NCBI GenBank assembly: GCA_033763355.1
Contig: JANRKT010000374.1
Coordinates: forward strand, 1-23,584
DNA: 23,584 nt
Origin: JANRKT01 sp033763355
GTDB lineage: Bacteria > Bacteroidota > Bacteroidia > Chitinophagales > Chitinophagaceae
Direction: 5' to 3'
Shown here in pieces: positions 1 to 6,616 of this stretch. The position numbers were made by a program, and so were the translations under genes. The notes beneath the pieces are model-generated. The model did not search any database. It saw nothing but the letters and a program-made list of their open reading frames with translations, and was not told the origin of the DNA. The number at the start of each line of letters is the position of its first letter. Positions within the stretch are counted from its first letter, which is position 1.

Positions 1-37
1 TTGTTGCTTTATTGAGCTAACTTGTAAATTCCACCAA

Positions 38-472
38 ATGATAAAACCAATACACCCCGACTTTCTTCTTCTTTTAAACTTTAAGGATAAGAAAGTTATT
101 GAACTGTTCAAGGACTTGAGGGAATTCATACTCGAAATTTACCCCGACAGTAACGAATTACTTTATCATACCCATGCCCTTACAACAGTATTTTCAATTT
201 CAGACAAACTATCTGACGCATTTTGCATGTTGCCGATATATACCAACCATTTAAACTTAGGTTTTAATAAAGGGGCATTAGTTGCTGACCCTCATAAACT
301 GTTAACAGGAACAGGAAATTTAATAAGACATATTAAGGTGGGCACGGCAAAAGATTATAGAAACAAAAAAGTTAGAGACTTAATTAAAGCTGCAGCTGAC
401 TTCGCAATAAAAGATATGGACAAACCGCCCAAATCAATCGGTATGACCATTTCAAAAATCAAGACGAAATAG
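38..472 (+). CDS. DUF1801 (YdhG-like) domain protein
   Basis: A 144-residue soluble protein with no signal peptide or membrane segment. The sequence shows the usual DUF1801 plan. An N-terminal helical stretch (residues ~15-40, ending in LREFILEIYPDSNELLYH) is followed by a beta-rich core in which SISDKLSDAFCMLPIYTNHL and LGFNKGALVADPHKLLTGTG match the conserved family positions. RHIKVG and a lysine-rich C-terminal helix close the protein. The family is widespread and small, and its biochemical function is not settled, so none is assigned here. It starts at an ATG 37 bases into the window. The next gene lies 224 bases away across a structured non-coding stretch, so it appears to be a single-gene transcription unit. 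Family call is fairly secure; role unknown. Confidence 0.8.
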   Translation: MIKPIHPDFLLLLNFKDKKVIELFKDLREFILEIYPDSNELLYHTHALTTVFSISDKLSDAFCMLPIYTNHLNLGFNKGALVADPHKLLTGTGNLIRHIKVGTAKDYRNKKVRDLIKAAADFAIKDMDKPPKSIGMTISKIKTK

Positions 473-696
473 CCTGCCCATAACGGGGGGTGCCAAAATG
501 CAGGGTGACGGAAGCCATGTTTCAAGTGTTGCAACTTGGTTCAGACATATATCCAGTCTGACCTTTCATTTGTGAGTGCGTGGGCAGCCGAACCAGGCAT
601 ATACACTCCCGGTCACGGATAGTTTCAGCCCTACATGTTCAACCGTTGGTATCATTCATTAATTTTACCGTCACTCAACATTAAACTTATTTTAAG
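473..696. other. Structured gene-free stretch after the DUF1801 gene
   Basis: No open reading frame of note. Two hairpins are visible. CAAGT (523-527) pairs with ACTTG (534-538). Next to it, TCAGAC (541-546) pairs with GTCTGA (556-561), and the stem extends by GG/CC past a bulged T. The stretch opens with GCCCATAACGGGGGGTGCC just after the stop codon and ends near CAACCGTTGG (638-647). This resembles, from memory, the long imperfect inverted structures that follow small cassette-like genes in many Bacteroidota genomes. The resemblance is an impression and no second copy is present in this window. Confidence 0.35.
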
Positions 697-1839
697 TTGT
701 ATATACATTCAAAGCTTCCGCAGGTTGGTACAACCATTTTTACTGTAATGAGCGGATTGGCTGCGCAACACAAAGCGGTTAATCTTGGCCAGGGGTTTCC
801 TGATTTTGATATGAGTGAAGAACTGGTTGCATTGGTAAATGAAGCGATGAAGAAGGGGCACAATCAGTATGCGCCAATGCCGGGCTGGATGCCGCTGCGT
901 GAAACGCTGTCGGAAAAAATTGAAGGGTTATATGGATCAGAAATCAATCCTGATACTGAAATAACCATAACGCCCGGGGGAACCTATGCCATATATACGG
1001 CCCTGACCAGTATTCTGCAACCAGGTGATGAAGTGATTGTATCAGAACCGGCGTACGACAGCTATGTACCCAATGTGGAAGTAAACGGCGCCAAAGCAAT
1101 ACTTGTAAACATGAAAGTTCCCGGGTATAAAATTAACTGGGATGCGGTGCAAAATGCCGTTACACCCAAAACAAAAGCCATCATTATTAACTCTCCCCAT
1201 AACCCCACGGGAAGTGTTATTGATGCGGATGATATTATACAACTGAGGAAAATTGTATCCGGCACAAACATTTTCATCATCAGCGATGAAGTTTATGAGC
1301 ACCTTACATTTAATAATATACCCCACCAGAGCATTTTGCGTTACCCCGAACTGATGCAAAGGAGTTTTGTTTGCTTTTCTTTTGGCAAGGTATATAACTG
1401 TACAGGATGGAAGCTGGGATACTGCGTGGCACCGGATGCGCTGACGAAAGAGTTCAGAAAGGTGCACCAGTTCAATTGCTTTTCCTGCTTTACACCAGCC
1501 CAGGCGGCATTGGCCGGATTTTTAAAAAATAAAGACTCTTATTTGTCTCTTTCTCCGTTCATGCAAAAAAAGCGGGATTATTTTACTGAGCTTATGAGCA
1601 AAACAAAATTCAGTATGAAAACATCTGCGGGCAGTTATTTTATATGTGCCTCATACGAGAATATCAGCGGGGAAAGCGATAAAGAGCTTGCTTTGCGGCT
1701 GGTGAAAGAATATGGCGTGGCAACCATTCCGGTATCTGCATTTTATCAAACCAACAAGGATGATAAAGTGCTGCGTTTTTGTTTTGCAAAGAAGGATGAA
1801 ACGCTTGAGCGGGCAGTTGAAAAACTTGCAAAACTGTGA
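697..1839 (+). CDS. Methionine-type PLP-dependent aminotransferase (fold type I)
   Basis: A 380-residue class I/II aminotransferase, close to the usual length for the YbdL / kynurenine-oxoglutarate transaminase group that acts on methionine and aromatic amino acids in the cytoplasm. Seen in sequence: the N-terminal KLPQVGTTIFTVMSGLA and LGQGFPDF typical of this group, the NSPHNPTG loop (residues 165-172), ISDEVYEHL (195-203, with the Asp and Tyr that contact PLP), and the Schiff-base lysine K231 in FSFGKVYNCTGWKLGY. A substrate-binding Arg follows in VLRFCFAKKDETLERA near the C-terminus. The start is TTG at 697. An in-frame stop lies just upstream at 682 and no ATG precedes the conserved N-terminus, so TTG is the only sensible start. 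Methionine as substrate is a family inference. Confidence 0.88.
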   Translation: MYIHSKLPQVGTTIFTVMSGLAAQHKAVNLGQGFPDFDMSEELVALVNEAMKKGHNQYAPMPGWMPLRETLSEKIEGLYGSEINPDTEITITPGGTYAIYTALTSILQPGDEVIVSEPAYDSYVPNVEVNGAKAILVNMKVPGYKINWDAVQNAVTPKTKAIIINSPHNPTGSVIDADDIIQLRKIVSGTNIFIISDEVYEHLTFNNIPHQSILRYPELMQRSFVCFSFGKVYNCTGWKLGYCVAPDALTKEFRKVHQFNCFSCFTPAQAALAGFLKNKDSYLSLSPFMQKKRDYFTELMSKTKFSMKTSAGSYFICASYENISGESDKELALRLVKEYGVATIPVSAFYQTNKDDKVLRFCFAKKDETLERAVEKLAKL

Positions 1840-1979
1840 ACCACGTAAAAAAAACTGCAGCAACAAAACCTGTTAACTGCAGTCTGCTCACCTAAAAACC
1901 AAATTTTGCCTTTCCATAATAATTTCCTTCCGGTATTAATATGTAAACGAAGGGGATATTTTATTCATTCTTTCTTTGA

Positions 1980-2504
1980 TTATAAACTTTTCCTTTCGTG
2001 TAAATTCCTTTCCGGTTTGTCGTTCCGGTAAACATAACGGTAGTTGTATGCATCTGAGCCATCAAAATATATTTTTCCATGCGATTTTAATCTTACCCTG
2101 CAGTCTGCAGCAATTAAAACAGAAAGCGAAGGGGAAAGAAGCACATTAAGGGATGCTACTTCTGAATTACTGTTCACCACCAGTTAACGCAGTTGCTTTA
2201 CAGGAACAGTTACCAATACCTTGCCACGGTATGAAACATTTTTTGCACCTGAAATGGTTAATGTATTTCCCTCCTGCTTTGTTATAATTTCCTTCATAAG
2301 GCCTTCGTCTCCTTCTACTATTGGCTCTGCGGGTTCTTCATACTGCAACAGCACTACATTGACTGCAGCATTAACTATAATTTTTTCAATTGGTTTTACA
2401 ACCTCTTTCATAAAAGCGTCTTTCATGATGTCGCATGTTTGGCCGAGCGTAAGCTCAGAACCGGCGAAGATTGTTATCAGCATAATTACCATAAGTTTTT
2501 TCAT
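1980..2504 (-). pseudogene. GIN-domain (DUF2807) exported protein interrupted by one stop codon
   Basis: The ATG at 2504 opens a 106-codon frame with a signal peptide (MKKLMVIMLITIFAGSELTLGQ) and the start of a GIN/DUF2807 beta-solenoid-type domain: GNTLTISGAKNV, then GKVLVTVPVKQLR. A TAA stop (2184-2186) follows. The same reading frame then runs on without any shift for 66 more codons as LVVNSNSEVASLNVLLSPSL, ADCRVRLKSHGKIYFDG, which is the expected next part of the same domain (family members run from a VPVKxLxxL strand straight into a V-N-x-N-S-E-V strand). A single base change of a sense codon such as CAA, AAA or GAA to TAA explains the break. The gene is probably non-functional or makes a truncated protein. 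Intact relatives are small exported proteins of unknown function, often near cell-envelope genes. An assembly error is also possible. Confidence 0.7.
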
Positions 2505-2550
2505 GGTATAAAGTTTATCGGTTTAACAGTTGGTTTCTTTTTTTTACGGT

Positions 2551-2690
2551 GTAAAGGTCATCACTGTTCCGGCGCTTTCAAAGCACAACAGCGCTGAACC
2601 GTAATTAGCGGGTGATGAAATGTTATAAAGCCGAGGCAAAGTGGTTTGGGAAACCCGTTACGGACAAAGGCGGGGGAATAAACAAAAGAA
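2551..2690. other. Hairpin-rich intergenic element between mnmG and the GIN pseudogene
   Basis: Nested inverted repeats are visible. TCATCAC (2558-2564) pairs with GTGATGA (2612-2618). Inside that stem, GTTC (2566-2569) plus GCGCT (2572-2576) pairs with AGCGC (2590-2594) plus GAAC (2596-2599), with a 2x1 internal loop and a 13-base terminal loop. A second hairpin, GGTTT-GGG-AAACC (2643-2655), overlaps CCGT-T-ACGG (2655-2663). No credible protein is encoded: on the minus strand one frame is open for fewer than 40 codons and has no start. No T-tract directly follows either arm, so this is not a standard intrinsic terminator. It may be a structured RNA in the mnmG 3-prime region or a dispersed repeat. 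Confidence 0.4.
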
Positions 2691-2697
2691 GAGCGTA

Positions 2698-4566
2698 TTA
2701 CCTGCCCATGTACACCAGCAGAATCTGCACATCACTGGGGTTTACACCACTGATGCGGCTGGCCTGGCCCAGCGTACGGGGTTTTATTTTTTTAAATTTC
2801 TGCAAGGCTTCATTTGATAATGAAGAAATGCGGTCGTAATTGAAATTATCAGGTATCAGCAGGTCTTCCATCTGGTTCATGCGTTCAGCCAGTTCTTTTT
2901 CCTTGTCAATATAAACCTGGTACTTGGTTTGTATTTCTGCCTGCTCAATGGTTCCGGAGTTGTACCTGTCAAAAATATTTTTCAAACGCGGAACAGCATT
3001 GATGATTTGAGGCAATGTGATATTTGGCCTTAAGAGGAGTTGAGAAAGTTTTTGTTTTTGAGTAAGGATGGAGGATTCTGTGCTTTCCAAAAAGGAGTTG
3101 ATTTCCCGGGGTTCTATTGTAATCTCAGTGATGGCATCGCTTATCTCAGCTACACCTGTTTTCTTGGCCAGCATTCGCTCCATTCTTTCCTGTGAAGCAA
3201 GACCCAAACGATAGCTCAATTCTGTCAACCTTAAGTCTGCATTGTCCTGGCGCAATAGTGTTCTGTACTCTGCCCGGCTGGTGAACATCCGGTAAGGTTC
3301 TTCAGTTCCTTTGCTGATAAGGTCATCAATAAGAACACCGATATATGCTTCATTTCGTTTCAGGATCAACGGTTCCAAATCCCTTGTTTTTTGATGGGCA
3401 TTGATGCCCGCCATAAGACCTTGGCATGCAGCTTCTTCGTAGCCGGTTGTTCCGTTTATTTGTCCCGCAAAGAAAAGATTATCAATGAGTTTGGTTTCTA
3501 ATGAATATTTCAGTTGTGTGGGGGGGAAATAGTCGTATTCAATCGCATAACCAGGCCGGAACATTTTGCATTGCTCAAAGCCAGGCACACTACGAAGCGC
3601 ATCGTACTGAACCTCTTCAGGCAATGAAGTGGAAAAACCGTTTACATATATTTCTACCGTATTCCATCCTTCCGGCTCCACAAAAAGCTGATGCCTCTCC
3701 CTTTCAGAGAAGCGGTTGATTTTGTCTTCAATGCTTGGGCAATACCTCGGCCCCACTCCTTCTATCCTTCCGGCAAACATAGGGCTCCTGTCAAAACCTG
3801 TTTTTAAAAGATCATGGACTTTTTGATTGGTATAAGTAATCCAGCAGCTTTTTTGGTCACCGGACTTGATTTTTGTGATATCAGCAAAAGAAAACCCCGT
3901 TATTTCATCATCACCTTTTTGTTCTTCCATTTTTGAATAATCAAGGCTCCTCCCGTCAATCCTTGGCGGTGTTCCTGTTTTCAGCCTGTCACTTTCAAGG
4001 CCGAGAGATATTAGTTGTTCAGTTAAGCCGGTTGCTGCTTTTTCTGCCACCCTGCCACCGCCAAAATTCTTCTCCCCTATGTGGATTATTCCGTTTAAGA
4101 AAGTTCCGTTGGTAAGAACAACAGATTTTGATTTTATTTCATGCCCCAATCCTGTTAGCACTCCATAACACCTGTTGCCTTTAACCAGTAAACCCCTTAC
4201 CATATCCTGATAAAAATCAAGATTGGGTGTTTTTTCCAGCATTTCACGCCATTTTAGGGAAAACAACATTCTGTCGTTTTGAGAACGCGGACTCCACATG
4301 GCGGGTCCTTTTGATCTGTTGAGCATGCGGAACTGGATCATGCTTTCGTCGCTAACAATACCTGAATACCCTCCCATTGCATCAATTTCCCTTACTATTT
4401 GGCCTTTTGCTATACCCCCCATTGCCGGGTTGCAGCTCATTTGGGCAATGGTTTGCATATTCATGGTGACAAGTAAAACACGGCTGCCCAAATTTGCGGC
4501 TGAAGCAGCTGCTTCACAACCAGCATGGCCTGCACCTACAACTATAACATCATATTCGGGGAACAT
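2698..4566 (-). CDS. mnmG: tRNA uridine-5-carboxymethylaminomethyl(34) synthesis enzyme MnmG (GidA)
   Basis: A 622-residue FAD protein of the expected family length. With MnmE it makes the cmnm5 modification on the wobble uridine (U34) of several tRNAs, using methylene-tetrahydrofolate, FAD, NADH and glycine. Seen in sequence: the N-terminal Rossmann dinucleotide-binding motif GAGHAGCEAA (residues 11-20), the two GidA signatures GPRYCPSIEDKINRFSER and GQINGTTGYEEAACQG in the middle, and the helical C-terminal tRNA/MnmE-binding domain ending in KPRTLGQASRISGVNPSDVQ. The catalytic Cys candidates lie in MSCNPAMGG (N-terminal) and the CPSIEDK loop. The ATG at 4566 gives the canonical N-terminus. 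It lies 61 bases downstream of the CAP-domain gene and reads in the same direction as ybeY and that gene. A parS-like palindrome sits in the gap before it. Confidence 0.97.
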   Translation of the reverse strand: MFPEYDVIVVGAGHAGCEAAASAANLGSRVLLVTMNMQTIAQMSCNPAMGGIAKGQIVREIDAMGGYSGIVSDESMIQFRMLNRSKGPAMWSPRSQNDRMLFSLKWREMLEKTPNLDFYQDMVRGLLVKGNRCYGVLTGLGHEIKSKSVVLTNGTFLNGIIHIGEKNFGGGRVAEKAATGLTEQLISLGLESDRLKTGTPPRIDGRSLDYSKMEEQKGDDEITGFSFADITKIKSGDQKSCWITYTNQKVHDLLKTGFDRSPMFAGRIEGVGPRYCPSIEDKINRFSERERHQLFVEPEGWNTVEIYVNGFSTSLPEEVQYDALRSVPGFEQCKMFRPGYAIEYDYFPPTQLKYSLETKLIDNLFFAGQINGTTGYEEAACQGLMAGINAHQKTRDLEPLILKRNEAYIGVLIDDLISKGTEEPYRMFTSRAEYRTLLRQDNADLRLTELSYRLGLASQERMERMLAKKTGVAEISDAITEITIEPREINSFLESTESSILTQKQKLSQLLLRPNITLPQIINAVPRLKNIFDRYNSGTIEQAEIQTKYQVYIDKEKELAERMNQMEDLLIPDNFNYDRISSLSNEALQKFKKIKPRTLGQASRISGVNPSDVQILLVYMGR

Positions 4567-4608
4567 CCGGCAAAATTACGCTTTGGAATTTTGTAAACAG
4601 GACACTTT

Positions 4609-4626
4609 CCGTTTCACGTGAAACGG
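4609..4626. promoter_or_regulatory. Putative ParB-binding parS site, copy 1
   Basis: CCGTTTCACGTGAAACGG is a perfect 18-base palindrome. Its inner 14 bases, GTTTCACGTGAAAC, equal the core of the widely conserved parS consensus (TGTTNCACGTGAAACA), the centromere-like site bound by ParB/Spo0J. It lies immediately after the stop codon of the CAP-domain gene and before mnmG. An identical 14-base core occurs again 667 bases away. No parA or parB gene is in the window. Confidence 0.65.
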
Positions 4627-4627
4627 C

Positions 4628-5284
4628 CTACTCACACGAAAAAAGCTGGACAAGTATAAATTTATTCTCCTTAGGATGGCTTCCTGGCGACATTAAATTC
4701 AGGCGGGGGTCTAAAAGTGATTTGCGATGACCAAGGTCAGGAACATTCTGATCTATAAGCAGCAGGATAACCCCTTTTAATGCATCGTCTTTTCCTTCAT
4801 ACAGGTTTTCAGCAGCACACTCCCTTATTCCTGCTCTCTTTACCCTTGTAATAAAGTCTTCTCCCGAACTGGAACTATGGGACAGCCTTTTTTGCTTAAG
4901 CGCCAAATCCCGGGCATGTGAAACGGAGGCACTGTAAAGGATTTCTGTAGGCTTAAACAAAGGAAGAGCAGGTGATTTTTTTAAATCAGTAGCCAATGAT
5001 TTGCTGTATTTACTTTGGGCTTCCGGGAATTGGTTTAAGAAAGAGCTGACATACTTGTCATTGAAATCGGCGGGATTACTTCGCATAACATTCACCCAGT
5101 ACACAACATCCCTTTCAAAAGGGGTCATTTTTTTATAAACAGAAAAGCCGGAGAGCCAATCCATGATTTTTTGGTCAGGATTGCCGATAACTGTAAATGG
5201 CTTATCCTCAAGTTCAATGCTGCCCTGAGCAACAGCAGCGGAATTGATAAAAATCGTGATTAATAGAAGCGGTATCAGTTTCAC
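4628..5284 (-). CDS. Exported CAP (SCP/PR-1-like) domain protein
   Basis: A 218-residue protein with a short signal peptide (MKLIPLLLITIFINSAAVAQ, cut expected after about residue 20), so probably periplasmic or secreted. The CAP fold follows. VYWVNVMRSNPADF forms the first helix, SHARDLALKQKRLSHSSSSG carries the conserved His residues (H123, H136), AENLYEG holds E159, and PDLGHRKSLLDP holds H186. These His/Glu positions form the CAP cavity in known family members. Bacterial CAP proteins have no single agreed function. The start is GTG at 5284, which gives a clean signal peptide. This GTG lies inside the second parS-like palindrome, only 9 bases after ybeY, so the gene probably shares the ybeY-mnmG transcript. 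Its position between two housekeeping genes is unusual. Confidence 0.85.
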   Translation of the reverse strand: MKLIPLLLITIFINSAAVAQGSIELEDKPFTVIGNPDQKIMDWLSGFSVYKKMTPFERDVVYWVNVMRSNPADFNDKYVSSFLNQFPEAQSKYSKSLATDLKKSPALPLFKPTEILYSASVSHARDLALKQKRLSHSSSSGEDFITRVKRAGIRECAAENLYEGKDDALKGVILLLIDQNVPDLGHRKSLLDPRLNLMSPGSHPKENKFILVQLFSCE

Positions 5285-5291
5285 GTGAAAC
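5278..5291. promoter_or_regulatory. Putative ParB-binding parS site, copy 2
   Basis: GTTTCACGTGAAAC, identical in its 14-base core to the site at 4611-4624 and to the core of the parS consensus. The next flanking pair (A/G) does not extend the palindrome. It fills the 9-base gap between ybeY and the CAP gene and overlaps the GTG start codon of the latter. These are the only two copies found by eye in the window. Confidence 0.65.
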
Positions 5292-5293
5292 GT

Positions 5294-5725
5294 TTAATGT
5301 ACAAAATAACGGTTTAGGTATTCATCTTCTTTTGCCCTCATAATCAATCGCTGCGACTTTAACTTATCATTGTATCCGCACAAATGAAGCGCCCCATGAA
5401 ATATTACACGGTGTATCTCTTTGCTAAAACTTACACGATTGGTTTTTGCATTATCCCTGACGCGGTCAACGCTTATATATATCTCTGCATCAAGTTTTTT
5501 TTCATTGGGACCGCTTAAATTGAATGTAATGATATCAGTGTAATAGTTATGTTTCAGGTATGATTTGTTGATAGAAAGGAGGTGTTTATCCGAGCTAAAA
5601 ATGATGCGAAGCTCTGAAAGAAAGACACCCTCTTTTTTAAAAATGATTTCTATAAAGGCTTTAAGTCCCGAACGGTTTCTTAGCCGAAACCCCTTTTTTA
5701 AATAAAACAACTTTGTTTTGCTCAT
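5294..5725 (-). CDS. ybeY: Endoribonuclease YbeY (16S rRNA maturation)
   Basis: A 143-residue metal-dependent RNase of the UPF0054/YbeY family, which takes part in 16S rRNA 3-prime end maturation and ribosome quality control in the cytoplasm. Seen in sequence: DIITFNLSGP (the conserved D-x-x-T-F strand), DAEIYISVDRVRDNA, and the metal motif FHGALHLCGYNDK with H110 and H114. The usual motif is H-G-x-L-H-L-x-G-Y-D-H. Here the last His is Asp (D120), a substitution I recall as normal in Bacteroidota YbeY, so it does not by itself mean loss of activity. The downstream KEDEYLNRYF matches family C-termini. It starts at an ATG and is followed closely by the CAP gene and mnmG. The ybeY-mnmG order is common in this phylum. 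Confidence 0.93.
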   Translation of the reverse strand: MSKTKLFYLKKGFRLRNRSGLKAFIEIIFKKEGVFLSELRIIFSSDKHLLSINKSYLKHNYYTDIITFNLSGPNEKKLDAEIYISVDRVRDNAKTNRVSFSKEIHRVIFHGALHLCGYNDKLKSQRLIMRAKEDEYLNRYFVH

Positions 5726-5742
5726 ACCCTTGCAAGGGAGTT

Positions 5743-5777
5743 TTTGTTTTTAGATAGCAATTTCAATCTTAGTTTTG
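5743..5777 (+). promoter_or_regulatory. Possible Bacteroidota-type promoter for feoA/nadD
   Basis: TAGTTTTG (5770-5777) matches the -7 consensus TAnnTTTG, with TTTG (5743-5746) 23 bases upstream as a -33 element. The spacing is at the long end of the usual range. Its position just before the ATG at 5789 would favour that start over the upstream TTG at 5744. Weak evidence on its own. Confidence 0.3.
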
Positions 5778-5788
5778 ATATTCAACAT

Positions 5789-6016
5789 ATGCTAAAAAGG
5801 CTATCTGAAATACAGGCCGGAAAATCCGCTACCATCAGGGATTTTGAAAAGGATGATTTGCTGGTAAAGCTTATGGAAATGGGCTTTTTACCCGGGGAAA
5901 TAGTTCGGGTTGAGCATATTGCCCCCTTTGGAGACCCAATTGCAATTTTTGTTTCGGGGTATCACCTCAGCTTACGGAAAAATGAAGCGGCCAAAGTTAT
6001 TGTAGAGGAAATTTAA
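5789..6016 (+). CDS. feoA: FeoA-family small SH3-like protein
   Basis: A 75-residue FeoA protein from the ATG at 5789, the usual length for stand-alone FeoA. A TTG at 5744 would add 15 residues (MFLDSNFNLSFDIQH) that look unlike the family. FeoA is a cytoplasmic SH3-like fold that helps the FeoB ferrous iron permease. Seen in sequence: LSEIQAGKSATIRDF at the N-terminus, the MEMGFLPGEIVRVEHIAPFG core (family pattern L-x-x-M-G-x-x-P-G), GDPIAIFVSGYHLSLRKNEA, and a C-terminal V-x-V strand. No feoB is in the window, and the next gene, 30 bases away, is nadD. The gene is therefore an orphan feoA or FeoA-like regulator here. Family call is secure, iron role inferred. Confidence 0.85.
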   Translation: MLKRLSEIQAGKSATIRDFEKDDLLVKLMEMGFLPGEIVRVEHIAPFGDPIAIFVSGYHLSLRKNEAAKVIVEEI

Positions 6017-6046
6017 ACTACAAATTATTGATTTTCAATTAATTAA

Positions 6047-6616
6047 ATGAAAGTTGGACTTTATTTCGGTTCTTTTAACCCAGTCCACCACGGCCATCTT
6101 ATAATTGCCAACTTTGTAGCCTGGAATACCGATTTAAGCCAGGTTTGGTTTGTTGTTTCTCCGCAAAACCCCTTTAAAACCGAATCGTCCCTCCTCAATG
6201 AATATCATCGCTACCATCTTGTACAACTGGCCATAGAAAATGAAAGCAAGCTCAGGGCAACAGACATCGAATTTCGTTTGCCGAAACCATCTTACACGAT
6301 AAACACGTTAACATACCTTGAGGAAAAATACCCCGAAAACCAGTTTTGCATCATCATGGGCAGCGACAGCTATCAAAACCTGCACAAATGGAAAAATGCA
6401 GAAGTGCTGATGCAGCGGTATCCTGTTTATGTTTATAAAAGGCCGGGGTTTGAAATTACAAAGCAGGCTGTTGCTGCGCTAACAGTTCTTGAAGCCCCGT
6501 TGCTGCAAATTTCGGCTACACATATCCGTAAAATGGTTGGTGAGGGGAAGCCCATCCGTTATCTTGTACCCGATTCGGTAAAAGACGAAATTGAACGGAA
6601 CCATTATTACAGGTAA
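6047..6616 (+). CDS. nadD: Nicotinate-nucleotide adenylyltransferase
   Basis: A 189-residue nucleotidyltransferase that adenylates nicotinate mononucleotide in NAD synthesis. Seen in sequence: the class signature GSFNPVHHGH (residues 8-17), FVVSPQNPFK, the MGSDSYQNLHKWKN segment typical of NadD, and the C-terminal ISATHIRKMVGEGKPIRYLV (the I-S-x-T-x-I-R ATP-binding motif). Start ATG. It lies 30 bases after feoA and may share its transcript. Its stop abuts that of the convergent chrA-like gene with no gap. Confidence 0.95.
   Translation: MKVGLYFGSFNPVHHGHLIIANFVAWNTDLSQVWFVVSPQNPFKTESSLLNEYHRYHLVQLAIENESKLRATDIEFRLPKPSYTINTLTYLEEKYPENQFCIIMGSDSYQNLHKWKNAEVLMQRYPVYVYKRPGFEITKQAVAALTVLEAPLLQISATHIRKMVGEGKPIRYLVPDSVKDEIERNHYYR

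Noticed and set aside
1042..1467. 141-codon minus-strand frame inside the aminotransferase gene
   Set aside because: It lies fully antisense to a well-supported gene with PLP motifs and shows no domain.
1852..1886. CTGCAG inverted repeat after the aminotransferase gene as terminator
   Set aside because: Only a 6-base stem with an 18-base loop and no following T-tract.
2612..2839. Plus-strand 75-codon open frame over the mnmG 3-prime end
   Set aside because: Its second half is antisense to mnmG and its first half is the hairpin-rich element; there is no recognisable protein.
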